Below, in pieces: positions 26,055 through 34,703 of a stretch of 64,000 nt of DNA. Source of the DNA: Planomonospora sp. ID82291. GTDB taxonomy: Bacteria; Actinomycetota; Actinomycetes; Streptosporangiales; Streptosporangiaceae. Both the position numbers and the translations under genes were made by a program. The stretch lies in NCBI RefSeq assembly GCF_015711645.1, contig NZ_JABTEX010000003.1, positions 930,001 to 994,000 on the forward strand. The letters are read 5' to 3'. Position 1 is the stretch's first letter, and each line of letters opens with the position of its first letter. The notes under the pieces are model-generated. The model was not told the origin of the DNA and did not search any database. It was given only the letters and a program-made list of their open reading frames with translations.

Positions 26055-26819
26055 TCACCGGCCCCAGGTGAAGCGGGGCGGGCGCCGCTCCAGGAAGGCC
26101 GCGACCCCCTCGGACCGCTCGTCCCGGGAGGCCTGCTGCCACGCGCGGAAACCGTCCTCCCCCGTCCTGCCGTCCACGATCTCCTTGCTCGCCGCCAGCG
26201 TGAGCTGCGACCGCCCGGCCATCGTGCGGGCCAGGCCGTACACCCGGCCGGCCAGTTCCCCGGCCGGCAGGACCTCGTCGACCAGGCCGATGCGCAGCGC
26301 CCGGTCGGCGTCGACCAGGTCGGCGGTGTAGAGCAGCGCCTTGGCCGCGGAGGGCCCGACGTGGTCGACCAGGCGGCGGGTGGAGGAGAGCGGGTAGACG
26401 ATGCCGAGCCTGGCCGGGGTGATCCCGAAGCGGGCGTCGCCGGCGGCGAGGCGCAGGTCGCAGGCGAGCGCGAGCTGGCAGCCGCCGCCCACGCAGAAGC
26501 CCTCGATCATCGCGATCACCGGCTTGGGGAAGCGGGTCAGCGCCCGCTCGGCGGTGACGGTCAGGCCGGTGTCGTCGCCGTCCTCGGAGAGCCGCGCGAT
26601 CTCGGAGATGTCCGCGCCGGAGCAGAAGGTCCCGCCCGCCCCGGTGAGCACGAGCACCCGCACCCCCGGGTCCGCCGCGAGCCGCTCCAGGATGCCGGGC
26701 AGCGCCCGCCACATGTCGGCGCTCATCGCGTTGCGCTTGTCCGGGCGGTCGATCCGGAGCGTGGCGACGTGCTCGGCGGGATCGCCGACCGTCAGCCGGA
26801 AGCCGTTGCAGATCTGCAC
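26055..26819 (-). CDS. Enoyl-CoA hydratase/isomerase family protein
   Basis: This 254-aa crotonase-fold protein starts at a GTG with GGGAGAA 9 nt upstream. The CoA/oxyanion motifs are TFCSGADISEIA (residues ~64-75) and KPVIAMIEGFCVGGGCQLALA (~100-120). One Glu after GGG is replaced (VGGGCQLALACD), and the usual second Glu position reads PARLGIVYPLSS, so hydratase chemistry may be altered. It is probably in fatty-acid or side-chain catabolism. It diverges from the DUF5685 gene; no beta-oxidation partner is nearby. Confidence 0.85.
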   Translation of the reverse strand: MQICNGFRLTVGDPAEHVATLRIDRPDKRNAMSADMWRALPGILERLAADPGVRVLVLTGAGGTFCSGADISEIARLSEDGDDTGLTVTAERALTRFPKPVIAMIEGFCVGGGCQLALACDLRLAAGDARFGITPARLGIVYPLSSTRRLVDHVGPSAAKALLYTADLVDADRALRIGLVDEVLPAGELAGRVYGLARTMAGRSQLTLAASKEIVDGRTGEDGFRAWQQASRDERSEGVAAFLERRPPRFTWGR

Positions 26820-26901
26820 GGGGTAGATTCTCCCGGGAGCTTCGTGCGATCATGCGGCCGGTCCCCTCTCCCCCGCCGGACGCCCGAGTCTGTGAGGCCG
26901 A

Positions 26902-27963
26902 ATGTTCGGGATCATCCGCCCCTGCGGCGAGCACGCCTGCCCGTCGCTGCGCCGCGCGTGGGCGGCCCACCTGTGCGGGCTCTGCCTGACCCTGCGCGAC
27001 GGGCAGGGCCAGGCGGCGCGGCTGGCCGCCAACTACGACGGCCTGATCGTCTCGGTGCTCGCCGAGGCGCAGCTGCCGGCCGCCTCCCCGCACCGGACGG
27101 CGGGCCCGTGCGCGCTGCGCGGGTTCCGGTCCGCCGACGTGGTGGACGCCCGGGCGCGGGGGGCCCGGCTGGCGGCCTCGGTCTCGCTCGTGCTGGCCGC
27201 GGGCAGGATCCGCGACCACGTCGCCGACGGCGACTCCGCCTCCGCCACGGCGCCGGTCCGCGGCCTGCTCGCCGCCCGCTGGGCCGCGGCCGGGGCAAGG
27301 ATCGGGGCCGGGGTCGGGTTCGACACCGCCGTCCTGGACTCCGCCGTGGGGCGGCAGCTCGCGCTGGAGCGCCGGGCGGCGGTCCCGGCCGGCGGCGCGG
27401 CCGGGACGCCGGGCGTCTCCCTGCTCGACCTGACCGGTCCCGCCGAGGAGGCGGTGGCCGCCGCCTTCGCGCACACGGCGGTGCTCGCGGGCAGACCGGG
27501 CAACGCCGAGGCGCTGGCCGAGGCGGGCAGGTTCTTCGGCAGGATCGCCCACCTGCTCGACGCGGTGGAGGACCGCGAGGAGGACGACGCGCGGGGGGCC
27601 TTCAACCCGCTGACCGCCACCGGAACCTCCCGCGAGGAGGCCCGGCGGCTCTGCGACGACGCCGCCCGCGGTCTCGCCCTGGCCCTGGCCGAGACGGAGC
27701 TGGAGGACCGGCACCTGGCCGAGGTGCTGCTCGGCGCCGAGGTCCGGCGGGCGGTGGACCGGGCGTTCGGCGCCGGCGCGCCCTCGGCCTCCTACGAACG
27801 GCCGGGGATCGTGCGCAAGTCCGCCGCGGGGGTCGCGACCTTCCTCACCTGCGGGATGTGGCGGCCCCGGTGGAGCAGGAAGCGGGGCCGCCCGTGCGAC
27901 GAGCGCTGCCACCTGCGCGAGTGCGACTGCTGCAGCTGCTGCGACTGCTGCGACTGCAGCTGA
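26902..27963 (+). CDS. DUF5685 family protein with Cys-rich C-terminal tail
   Basis: This 353-aa actinobacterial protein has an N-terminal CGEHACPSLRRAW...HLCGLCLTLRDG cysteine cluster, a helical body with acidic helices (IRDHVADGDS; HLLDAVEDREEDD) and a short C-terminal tail with ten Cys in 22 residues, mostly as CC pairs. The four N-terminal Cys plus the tail suggest metal binding. The acidic helix pattern is mildly reminiscent of helical prenyl-transferring enzymes, but no catalytic motif is sure. It is followed after 48 nt by a beta-helix membrane protein, perhaps one operon. Function unknown. Confidence 0.7.
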   Translation: MFGIIRPCGEHACPSLRRAWAAHLCGLCLTLRDGQGQAARLAANYDGLIVSVLAEAQLPAASPHRTAGPCALRGFRSADVVDARARGARLAASVSLVLAAGRIRDHVADGDSASATAPVRGLLAARWAAAGARIGAGVGFDTAVLDSAVGRQLALERRAAVPAGGAAGTPGVSLLDLTGPAEEAVAAAFAHTAVLAGRPGNAEALAEAGRFFGRIAHLLDAVEDREEDDARGAFNPLTATGTSREEARRLCDDAARGLALALAETELEDRHLAEVLLGAEVRRAVDRAFGAGAPSASYERPGIVRKSAAGVATFLTCGMWRPRWSRKRGRPCDERCHLRECDCCSCCDCCDCS

Positions 27964-28011
27964 CGGATCGCGGGTGCCGGGAGCGCTCCCGGCGGAGGAC
28001 GGAGGGACCGA

Positions 28012-29583
28012 ATGCGGCTGAACCGCCCCCTGCGGCGGCTGAACCCGGCCGAGCGGCGGCTCTGGGACGCCTACCCCACGGGCTCCTGGGTGGACCTGCG
28101 CTCCGGCGACCCGCAGGCCGACGACCCCGCGGGCGGGGAGTCCTGGGGCCCGGAGCGGACGATCCGGGCGGAGGTCGTGGCGGCGCTGCTGCGCGGCGCG
28201 CGGGAGGCGGAGCCGGGCACGACCCCCGGTCTCCGGCTGGCCGGAGCGCGGATCACCGGGAGCCTGGACCTGTCGGACGCCGCCGTCGGGGCCAAGCTCC
28301 ACCTGCTCAACTGCCACCTGTCCGGAACGGTCGACCTCACCGACGCCAGCACCCGGGGGCTGCGCTTCCGCGGCTGTGAGATGCGCCGGGTCCGGGCGGC
28401 GCGCAGCACCGTCGACGGGCTGCTGGAGTTCGACGGCTCCACCCTGCGCGGCGGCCTGCGGCTGGACAACGCCCACGTCACCGGCCAGCTCCGGCTCTCC
28501 AAGACGCACCTGGCCGCCGCCACCGAGGACGAGGAGCCCGCGGACGCGTTCCTGGAGGACGTCAGGAGGCCGTTCAGCGAGGCCGAGCGGAGGGAGCGCG
28601 GCCTGGACCGGCACCACTGGGCGATGTGGGCGGGCGGGCTGGTGGTGGACGGCGGCGCGTTCCTGAGGGGCCTGCGGGCCACCGGAGGGCTCCGGATGAC
28701 CGGGGCGAGGTTCCTCGGCGGCCTCTACCTGCAGGGCGCCTCGATCACCGCCGTCGGATCGCACGCCGTCCACGCCGACTTCCTGGAGGCCGGGGCCGCC
28801 GAGTTCAGCGCCGGGTTCCGCGCGACGGGCACCGTACGGCTGCGCGGCGCGCGGATCAACGGCGTGCTCTCGTTCGACGGGGCGGCGCTCAGGGCTCCTG
28901 ACCGGTCCCTGCACCTGAGCCATCTGCAGGTCGACGAGCTGATCCTCACCCCGTCCGAGGCCGAGGGCGAGGTCAACCTCGGCTACTCGCGGATCGGCGT
29001 GCTGCTGGACCGGCCCGGCGCCTACCCCGGCCGGGTCCAGCTGAACGGGCTGACCTACGAGGCGCTGCGCGGCGCGTGGACCGTCGCCGAGCGGCTCTCG
29101 TGGGCCGGCCGGGACCCGGACGGCTACCGGCCGCAGCCGTACGAGCAGCTCGCCGCCTGGTACCGGCGGATCGGCCACGAACCGGACGCCCGCCGGGTGC
29201 TGCTGGCCAAGCAGCGCGAGCACCGCGGCACGCTCCGGTCCACCGGCCGCTTCTGGGGCCGCCTGCTCGACGTCGCCGTCGGGTACGGCTACCGCCCCTG
29301 GCTGGCCGGGCTCTGGGCGGCGGTGCTGCTGGTCGCGGGGACCGCGGTCTTCTCGGCGGTGCCGCCGGTGAAGATCGACCCGGAGCACGTGCGGCACTTC
29401 AACGCCTTCGTCTACACGCTGGACCTGCTGGTCCCGGTGAGCGTCTTCGAGCAGCGCGGGGCCTGGGAGCCGGTCGGCTGGACCCGGTGGCTGGCCTGGA
29501 CGCTGGTGGCCTCCGGGTGGGTGCTGGCCACCGCCCTGATCGCGGGAGCCGCCCGGGTGCTCCGGCCGCCGAACAGCTCCTAG
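28012..29583 (+). CDS. Membrane-anchored beta-helix (pentapeptide-like repeat) protein
   Basis: This 523-aa protein has a first ~380 residues rich in A/LxLxxAxIxGxLxL-type coils (GLRLAGARITGSLDLSDA; LRMTGARFLGGLYLQGA) that predict a beta-helix of stacked turns. After a helical linker there are two TM helices near the C-terminus (GLWAAVLLVAGTAVFSAV; LAWTLVASGWVLATALIAGA). Homologues are often mislabelled membrane-associated oxidoreductases, though no cofactor motif is seen. It may be a scaffold or membrane sensor. It shares direction with the DUF5685 gene. Confidence 0.75.
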   Translation: MRLNRPLRRLNPAERRLWDAYPTGSWVDLRSGDPQADDPAGGESWGPERTIRAEVVAALLRGAREAEPGTTPGLRLAGARITGSLDLSDAAVGAKLHLLNCHLSGTVDLTDASTRGLRFRGCEMRRVRAARSTVDGLLEFDGSTLRGGLRLDNAHVTGQLRLSKTHLAAATEDEEPADAFLEDVRRPFSEAERRERGLDRHHWAMWAGGLVVDGGAFLRGLRATGGLRMTGARFLGGLYLQGASITAVGSHAVHADFLEAGAAEFSAGFRATGTVRLRGARINGVLSFDGAALRAPDRSLHLSHLQVDELILTPSEAEGEVNLGYSRIGVLLDRPGAYPGRVQLNGLTYEALRGAWTVAERLSWAGRDPDGYRPQPYEQLAAWYRRIGHEPDARRVLLAKQREHRGTLRSTGRFWGRLLDVAVGYGYRPWLAGLWAAVLLVAGTAVFSAVPPVKIDPEHVRHFNAFVYTLDLLVPVSVFEQRGAWEPVGWTRWLAWTLVASGWVLATALIAGAARVLRPPNSS

Positions 29584-29656
29584 CCGCGGCCGGGGCCGGC
29601 CTCCCGGCGGGCCGGCGGCCGAGGACGCCCCGGTGGCGGGAGCGGCCGGTGACCTC

Positions 29657-30682
29657 CTAGGCGGGGGTCTCGAGCCGGAACCGGGGCAGCGCCTCGGGGT
29701 ACTTCTCCCGGACGAAGGCCACCAGGTGCTCGCGCATGTCGCACTTGAGGTCCCAGGCGCTGGCGGAGTCGGCGGCGCTCATCAGCGCGCGCAGCTCCAC
29801 CAGGCCGTTGGGCAGGACGTCGGTGACCTGGAGCGTCCAGTCCTTCTGGTCCCACAGCGGGTGGGCGCGCAGCGCGTGGTAGAGCTCGGTGCGCAGCTCG
29901 TCCACCGGGACGGACCAGTCGACCCGGAAGGTCACGTGGCCGATCACCCGGCTGCCGTGCCGGGTCCAGTTCTCGAACGGGGTGGTGGTGAAGTAGGAGA
30001 CGGGCAGGACCAGTCGGCGCTCGTCCCACAGGCGCAGGACCACGTAGGTGAGGGTCAGCTCCTCGATCCGGCCCCACTCGTCCTCCACCACGACCACGTC
30101 GTCCAGCCGGATCGCGTCGCTGAACGCGAGCTGCAGTCCCGCGAGCAGGTTCCCGAGCGTCGACTGGGCGGCGATGCCCGCGACCACGCCCGCGATCCCG
30201 GCGGAGGCGAGCAGACCGGCGCCGAGCGCGCGGACCTGGGGGAAGGTGAAGAGCATCGCCCCCAGCGCGACCACGATGACCACCGCAGAGGCGACCCGGC
30301 GGACCAGCGCGATCTGGGTGCGGATGCGCCGGGCCCGCAGGTTGCGCTCGCCCTCCACCCGGATCAGCCGGTCGAGCACGACGTCGGTCACCGCGTAGGC
30401 GGCCTGGATGACCAGCCAGGTGACGGAGCCGATCATGGCCAGGCTGAGCAGCCGCTGGATGTTCTGGTTGGCCTCGCCGTCGGCCATGGCGCCCGGTTCG
30501 TAGACCGTGTAGGCGGCGACCACGGCGGCCGTGGCGAACGCGGGCCAGGTGCAGCGCCGCACCAGCGGCCCGGCGAGGACCCACTTCTCCCCGATCAACC
30601 GCGAGCGCAGCACCCGCCTCACCACCTCCACGGCCGCGACCGCGGCCAGTACGGCGACCAGCATGATGATCCAGTCCGTCAC
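29657..30682 (-). CDS. MscS-type mechanosensitive channel family protein
   Basis: This 341-aa protein starts at a GTG behind GAGGGG. Three to four N-terminal TM helices precede the pore helix region (GAGLLASAGIAGVVAGIAAQSTLGNLLAG), with the A/G pattern of MscS TM3, and the beta-domain IRLDDVVVVEDEWGRIEEL. A C-terminal mixed domain follows. It should open under membrane tension to relieve osmotic shock. It lies downstream of nrdB on the same strand, but a separate transcript is likely. Confidence 0.9.
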   Translation of the reverse strand: MTDWIIMLVAVLAAVAAVEVVRRVLRSRLIGEKWVLAGPLVRRCTWPAFATAAVVAAYTVYEPGAMADGEANQNIQRLLSLAMIGSVTWLVIQAAYAVTDVVLDRLIRVEGERNLRARRIRTQIALVRRVASAVVIVVALGAMLFTFPQVRALGAGLLASAGIAGVVAGIAAQSTLGNLLAGLQLAFSDAIRLDDVVVVEDEWGRIEELTLTYVVLRLWDERRLVLPVSYFTTTPFENWTRHGSRVIGHVTFRVDWSVPVDELRTELYHALRAHPLWDQKDWTLQVTDVLPNGLVELRALMSAADSASAWDLKCDMREHLVAFVREKYPEALPRFRLETPA

Positions 30683-30743
30683 GGACGGCGTCCCCCCTCG
30701 TCGTCTTTACCGGCGGGAGGGTTCCCCTAGATTCGGCGCATAA

Positions 30744-31739
30744 TCAGAAGTCCTCGTCGAATGCGACATCTCCCCCGACGGCCACCTGGTAGGCGGAGAC
30801 CCGCCGCTCGAAGAAGTTCGCCAGTTCCTGCACGTCCTGCAGCTCCATGAAGGCGAACGGGTTGGCGGTGCCGTACCGGGCGGGCAGGCCGAGGCGGGCC
30901 AGGCGGCGGTCGGCGACGTACTCCAGGTACCCCCGCATCGCCTCGACGCCCATCCCGGACAGGCCGTCGCCGCACAGGTCGGCGGCGAAGGCCAGCTCGG
31001 CCGCGACCGCCTCCTCGATCATCCGGACCACCTGCGCGCCGAGCTCGTCGTCGAAGAGGTCGGGCTCCTCGGCGCGTACGGTGTCCACCACGCTGAAGGC
31101 GAACTCCATGTGCATGGACTCGTCGCGGAACACCCAGTTCGTCCCGGTGGCCAGGCCGCCGAGCAGGCCGCGGGAGCGGAACCAGTAGACGTAGGCGAAG
31201 GCGCCGTAGAAGAACAGGCCCTCGATGCACGCGGCGAAGCAGATCAGGTTGAGCAGGAAGGCGCGGCGGTCCTGTCTCGTCTCCAGCCGGTCCAGCGCGC
31301 CGAGCGAGTCGATCCAGCGGAAGCAGAACGCGGCCTTGTCCCGGATGGACGGGATGTGCTCGACCGCGGCGAAGGCCTTGGCCCGCTCGTCGTGGTCGGG
31401 CAGGTAGGTGTCGAGCAGCGTCAGGTAGAACTGGACGTGCACGGCCTCCTCGTACAGCTGGCGGCTGAGGTAGAGCCGGGCCTCGGGGGCGTTGACGTGC
31501 CGGTAGAGGTTGAGGACCAGGTTGTTGGCCACGATCGAGTCGCCGGTGGCGAAGAACGCCACGAGCCGGTTGATCAGGTGGCGCTCCCGGTCCGTCATCT
31601 TCGCCAGGTCGGCGAGGTCGGAGTGCAGGTCCACCTCCTCCACCGTCCAGGTGTTGCGGATGGCGGCCCGGTAGCGCTCGTAGAAGTCCGGGTAGCGCAT
31701 GGGCCGCAGGGTCAGGTCCATGCCGGGGTCGAGCAGCAT
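30744..31739 (-). CDS. nrdB: Ribonucleotide reductase class Ia small subunit
   Basis: This 331-aa R2 protein holds the diiron-tyrosyl cofactor. Iron ligands are seen in YEEAVHVQFY (Glu and His, with the radical Tyr at the E. coli Tyr122 position), ACIEGLFFYG (Glu) and RDESMHMEFAF (Glu, His), and an N-terminal Asp in FATGDSIVANN. The start is ATG 31739 with GGAGA upstream. It is downstream of nrdA across a 193-bp gap holding a heptamer repeat. It shares the B12-controlled transcript by inference. No nrdS is found after it. Confidence 0.94.
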   Translation of the reverse strand: MLLDPGMDLTLRPMRYPDFYERYRAAIRNTWTVEEVDLHSDLADLAKMTDRERHLINRLVAFFATGDSIVANNLVLNLYRHVNAPEARLYLSRQLYEEAVHVQFYLTLLDTYLPDHDERAKAFAAVEHIPSIRDKAAFCFRWIDSLGALDRLETRQDRRAFLLNLICFAACIEGLFFYGAFAYVYWFRSRGLLGGLATGTNWVFRDESMHMEFAFSVVDTVRAEEPDLFDDELGAQVVRMIEEAVAAELAFAADLCGDGLSGMGVEAMRGYLEYVADRRLARLGLPARYGTANPFAFMELQDVQELANFFERRVSAYQVAVGGDVAFDEDF

Positions 31740-31842
31740 GCTGGAGGTCTCCGTGTCGTCGTCGGGTCGTGCGTGCGGTCGTCGGGTGACGCCGGGCCGC
31801 GTCAGGGCGCGGCGGGCCGCCCCGCCGGCCGCCGGGCGGGGC

Positions 31843-31897
31843 GGTCGGAGGTCGGCGGTCGGCGGTCGGCGGTCGGCGGTCGGCGGTCGGCGGTCGA
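31843..31897. repeat. GGTCGGC heptamer tandem repeat in nrdA-nrdB gap
   Basis: Six perfect 7-bp units (31850-31891), flanked by one imperfect unit on each side, form a simple-sequence tract between nrdA and nrdB. Copy number could vary between strains and alter nrdB expression. Confidence 0.85.
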
Positions 31898-31932
31898 GGG
31901 CGTGGCACCCGGGGGCGCGGTGCGGGGGCGGC

Positions 31933-34293
31933 CTACTGGCAGGCCTCGCACACCTCGGGGTTCTCCAGGGAGCACGCGACGGCCTCGACGCCGGCGGGCG
32001 CGGGCGTGCCGCCGGCGGACGCGGGCGTTCCCGGGAGGGCGGCCACGGTGGTCTGGGCGATCCGCGTCGCGGGGCGCGAGCGCAGGTAGTAGGTGGTCTT
32101 CAGGCCCGCCTTCCACGCGTAGGCGTACATCGAGGAGAGCTTGCCGATGGTCGGGGTCGCCATGAACAGGTTCAGCGACTGCGACTGGTCGACGTACGGC
32201 GTGCGCGCGGCGGCCAGGTCGATCAGCGCCTTCTGCGGCAGCTCCCAGGCGGTCCGGTACAGGACCTTGAGGTCGGCGGGGATCTCCGGGACGTCCTGCA
32301 CCGAGCCGTCGGCCCGCTTGATCGCGTCCCGGATCCGCTCGTTCCACAGCCCGCGCGCCTGCAGGTCGCGCACCAGGTAGCGGTTGACCTGGAGGAACTC
32401 CCCCGACAGGGTCTCGCGCTTGAAGACGTTGGAGACCTGCGGCTCGATGCACTCGTAGCAGCCGGCGATGGAGGCGATCGTGGCGGTCGGCGCGATCGCG
32501 ATCAGCAGGGAGTTGCGCAGGCCGGTCCGCGCGATCCGCTCCCGCAGCGCGGCCCACTCCGGCGAGCGCGCGGCGGACCGGGAGGCACCGGGACCGCCAC
32601 CGGGACCGTCGCCGCGGCCGTCGCCGTAGTGGTCGGGGTGGAGCACCCCGCCGGCGGCGCGGGTCTCGCCGTAGGAGGGGTGCCGGCCCCGCTCGGCGGC
32701 CAGGTCCGCGGAGGTGCCGTAGGCGGCGAGCGCGATCTCCTCGGCGATCCGGGTGGACAGCTCCAGCGCCTCGGGCGAGTCGAACGGCAGGCGCAGCGCG
32801 AAGAACACGTCGGCCAGGCCCATCACGCCCAGCCCGATCGGCCGCCACCGGCGGTTGGCGGCCTCGGCCTCGGGCGTCGGATGGAAGCCCAGGTCGATGG
32901 TGCGGTCCAGGAACCGCACGGCGGTGCGGACGGTACGGCGCAGCCGCGCCCAGTCGATCCCGTCCCCGGCCAGGTGGGCGGCGAGGTTGACCGAGCCGAG
33001 GTTGCAGACGGCCGTCTCGGCGTCGCCGGTGACCTCCAGGATCTCGGTGCAGAGGTTGGACAGGTGGATGACGTTCTCCGGGCGGGCGGTCTGGTTGGAG
33101 GTCCGGTTGGCCGCGTCCTTGAAGGTCATCCAGCCGTTGCCGGTCTGGGCCAGGGTCCGCATCATCCGGCCGTAGAGGGTCCGGGCGGGGATCCGCCGCA
33201 CGGCCAGCCCGGCCTCCTCGGCGGCCCGGTAGGCGGCCTCGAAGGCGGAGCCGTACAGGTCGGTGAGGTGCGGGACGTCCTTGGGGTCGAACAGCGACCA
33301 CTCCGCGTCCGCCTCGACGCGGCGCATGAACTCGTCCGGCACCCAGTTGGCCAGGTTGAGGTTGTGGGTGCGGCGGGCGTCCTCGCCGGTGTTGTCGCGC
33401 AGCTCCAGGAACTCCTCGACGTCGGCGTGCCAGGTCTCCAGGTAGACGCAGGCCGCGCCCTTGCGCCGGCCGCCCTGGTTGACCGCGGCGACGCTGGCGT
33501 CCAGCGTGCGCAGCCAGGGCACGATGCCGTTGGAGTGGCCGTTGGTGCCCCGGATCAGCGAGCCCCGCGAGCGCACCCGGGTCCAGGCGATGCCGATCCC
33601 CCCGGCGTACTTCGACAGGCGCGCGACCTGCCCGTAGCGCTCGTAGATGGCCTCCAGCTCGTCGCGCGGCGAGTCGAGCAGGAAGCACGACGAGAGCTGC
33701 GGGCGGCGGGTGCCGGAGTTGAACAGGGTGGGCGAGCTCGGCAGGTAGGACAGCGTGGTCATGAGGTCGTACAGCTCGGCGGCCTCGGCCACCGTCTCCG
33801 ACAGGCCGCAGGCCACCCGGAGGAAGAAGTGCTGCGGGCGTTCCAGGACCCTGCGGGTCTCCGGGTGGCGCAGCAGGTAGCGGTCGTAGACCGTGCGCAG
33901 GCCGAAGTACTCGAACCGGGTCTCCTGGCGGACCAGCGCGTCCAGCTCCGCCGCGTGGGCCGCGACGAACTCCGCGAGCCGGTCGGCGACCAGCCCGGCC
34001 GCGTGGGTGGCGGCGACGGACTCGGAGAAGGTCCGCACGCCGTGCCCGGCGGCCTCGTCGGCGATCAGCCCGTCCAGCAGCCCGGCGGCGGTCCTGGAGT
34101 TCTCCGGGTCGGTGATCACCCGGGCGGCGGCCTCCTCGATGGCCAGCCGGCGGGCGTCCGGGTCCCCGCCCGCCCCCGGCACGGCGCCGGACCCCGCGGC
34201 ACCCACCGCCCGGTTCTCCGTGCCGCTCTTCCTGCCGTTCTCCGTGCCGTTCTCCGTGCCGTCCGCTGCCTGTGCCATGGTCGGTGCTGTCAC
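31933..34293 (-). CDS. nrdA: Ribonucleotide reductase class Ia large subunit
   Basis: This 786-aa R1 protein starts at a GTG behind GAGGGG. Active-site landmarks are SNLCTEI (Asn, Cys, Glu of the catalytic triad), TAVCNLGSVNL (redox Cys) and QLSSCFLLD (the other redox Cys). The mobile C-terminal thiol pair is in EVCEACQ. An early low-complexity NGTENGTENG repeat precedes the core. It makes deoxyribonucleotides in the oxygen-dependent class Ia pathway with NrdB. Expression is controlled by the upstream B12 riboswitch, as in Streptomyces coelicolor nrdABS, where a B12-dependent class II enzyme also exists. Confidence 0.95.
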   Translation of the reverse strand: MTAPTMAQAADGTENGTENGRKSGTENRAVGAAGSGAVPGAGGDPDARRLAIEEAAARVITDPENSRTAAGLLDGLIADEAAGHGVRTFSESVAATHAAGLVADRLAEFVAAHAAELDALVRQETRFEYFGLRTVYDRYLLRHPETRRVLERPQHFFLRVACGLSETVAEAAELYDLMTTLSYLPSSPTLFNSGTRRPQLSSCFLLDSPRDELEAIYERYGQVARLSKYAGGIGIAWTRVRSRGSLIRGTNGHSNGIVPWLRTLDASVAAVNQGGRRKGAACVYLETWHADVEEFLELRDNTGEDARRTHNLNLANWVPDEFMRRVEADAEWSLFDPKDVPHLTDLYGSAFEAAYRAAEEAGLAVRRIPARTLYGRMMRTLAQTGNGWMTFKDAANRTSNQTARPENVIHLSNLCTEILEVTGDAETAVCNLGSVNLAAHLAGDGIDWARLRRTVRTAVRFLDRTIDLGFHPTPEAEAANRRWRPIGLGVMGLADVFFALRLPFDSPEALELSTRIAEEIALAAYGTSADLAAERGRHPSYGETRAAGGVLHPDHYGDGRGDGPGGGPGASRSAARSPEWAALRERIARTGLRNSLLIAIAPTATIASIAGCYECIEPQVSNVFKRETLSGEFLQVNRYLVRDLQARGLWNERIRDAIKRADGSVQDVPEIPADLKVLYRTAWELPQKALIDLAAARTPYVDQSQSLNLFMATPTIGKLSSMYAYAWKAGLKTTYYLRSRPATRIAQTTVAALPGTPASAGGTPAPAGVEAVACSLENPEVCEACQ

Positions 34294-34504
34294 GTGCCAC
34301 CCCTCGCGCGCCGGATTCCCCGTGGTGTACGGCTCTCGCGGGACGGGCGCGCGTCGGAGGGCGGATCCCGGCCGGAGATGGGCATGCGGAGACCGCCTCG
34401 TCCGCGGGCCCTCCCTCGAGGCCCTGGACTGCGTGCGTGGCCGGGGCGCCTGCGCCGGGCGGTCCGGAGCGCCCGCGGGCGTCCCGGAGCCCGGTCCGGC
34501 TCCC
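34294..34504 (-). promoter_or_regulatory. nrdA leader downstream of the riboswitch core
   Basis: About 211 nt with no gene. The stretch 34440-34500 can form strong GC hairpins (GCCCGCGGGC core) that may terminate or mask translation. There is no clear U-tract, so translational or Rho-dependent control is as likely as an intrinsic terminator. Confidence 0.45.
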
Positions 34505-34700
34505 CTTCCACACGTCGCCGGCAGGTCTTCGGACTCACGGGCGTGGTCGTGCGCCTCCTACTGGCCGTCGCTTCCCAGGTCTCCCCAGTGCCTCTGACGG
34601 CGGTCGTTCCCGTTCACCGCTGCGGGGCAGTCCCGGAATCGCACCGGGTTCCCTCTCTCCTCGCCCCGCCAGGGGCGAACCAGCAACGAGGAGGATCCTA
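34505..34700 (-). ncRNA. Cobalamin (AdoCbl) riboswitch upstream of nrdA
   Basis: On the reverse strand the leader contains the class I cobalamin core: a segment reading GGGAACCCGGTGCGATTC, then GGGACTGCCCCGCAGC, then a GCCAGTAGGAG-like B12-box stem. The terminal box is GAGTCCGAAGACCTGCCG (34518-34535). About 210 nt of GC-rich leader, with several hairpins, separate it from the nrdA start and can act as the expression platform. Binding of adenosylcobalamin should switch nrdA off. Confidence 0.92.
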
Positions 34701-34703
34701 CAT

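Noticed and set aside
25882-29397. 1,171-codon minus-strand frame
   Set aside because: It runs antisense to the beta-helix protein and DUF5685 genes and through the hydratase gene in another frame. The AT-rich tail (25882-26030) has no start codon or ribosome site.
31843-31897. GGTCGGC repeats as a regulator binding array
   Set aside because: Perfect head-to-tail heptamers without a dyad look like slippage expansion; no evidence for binding.
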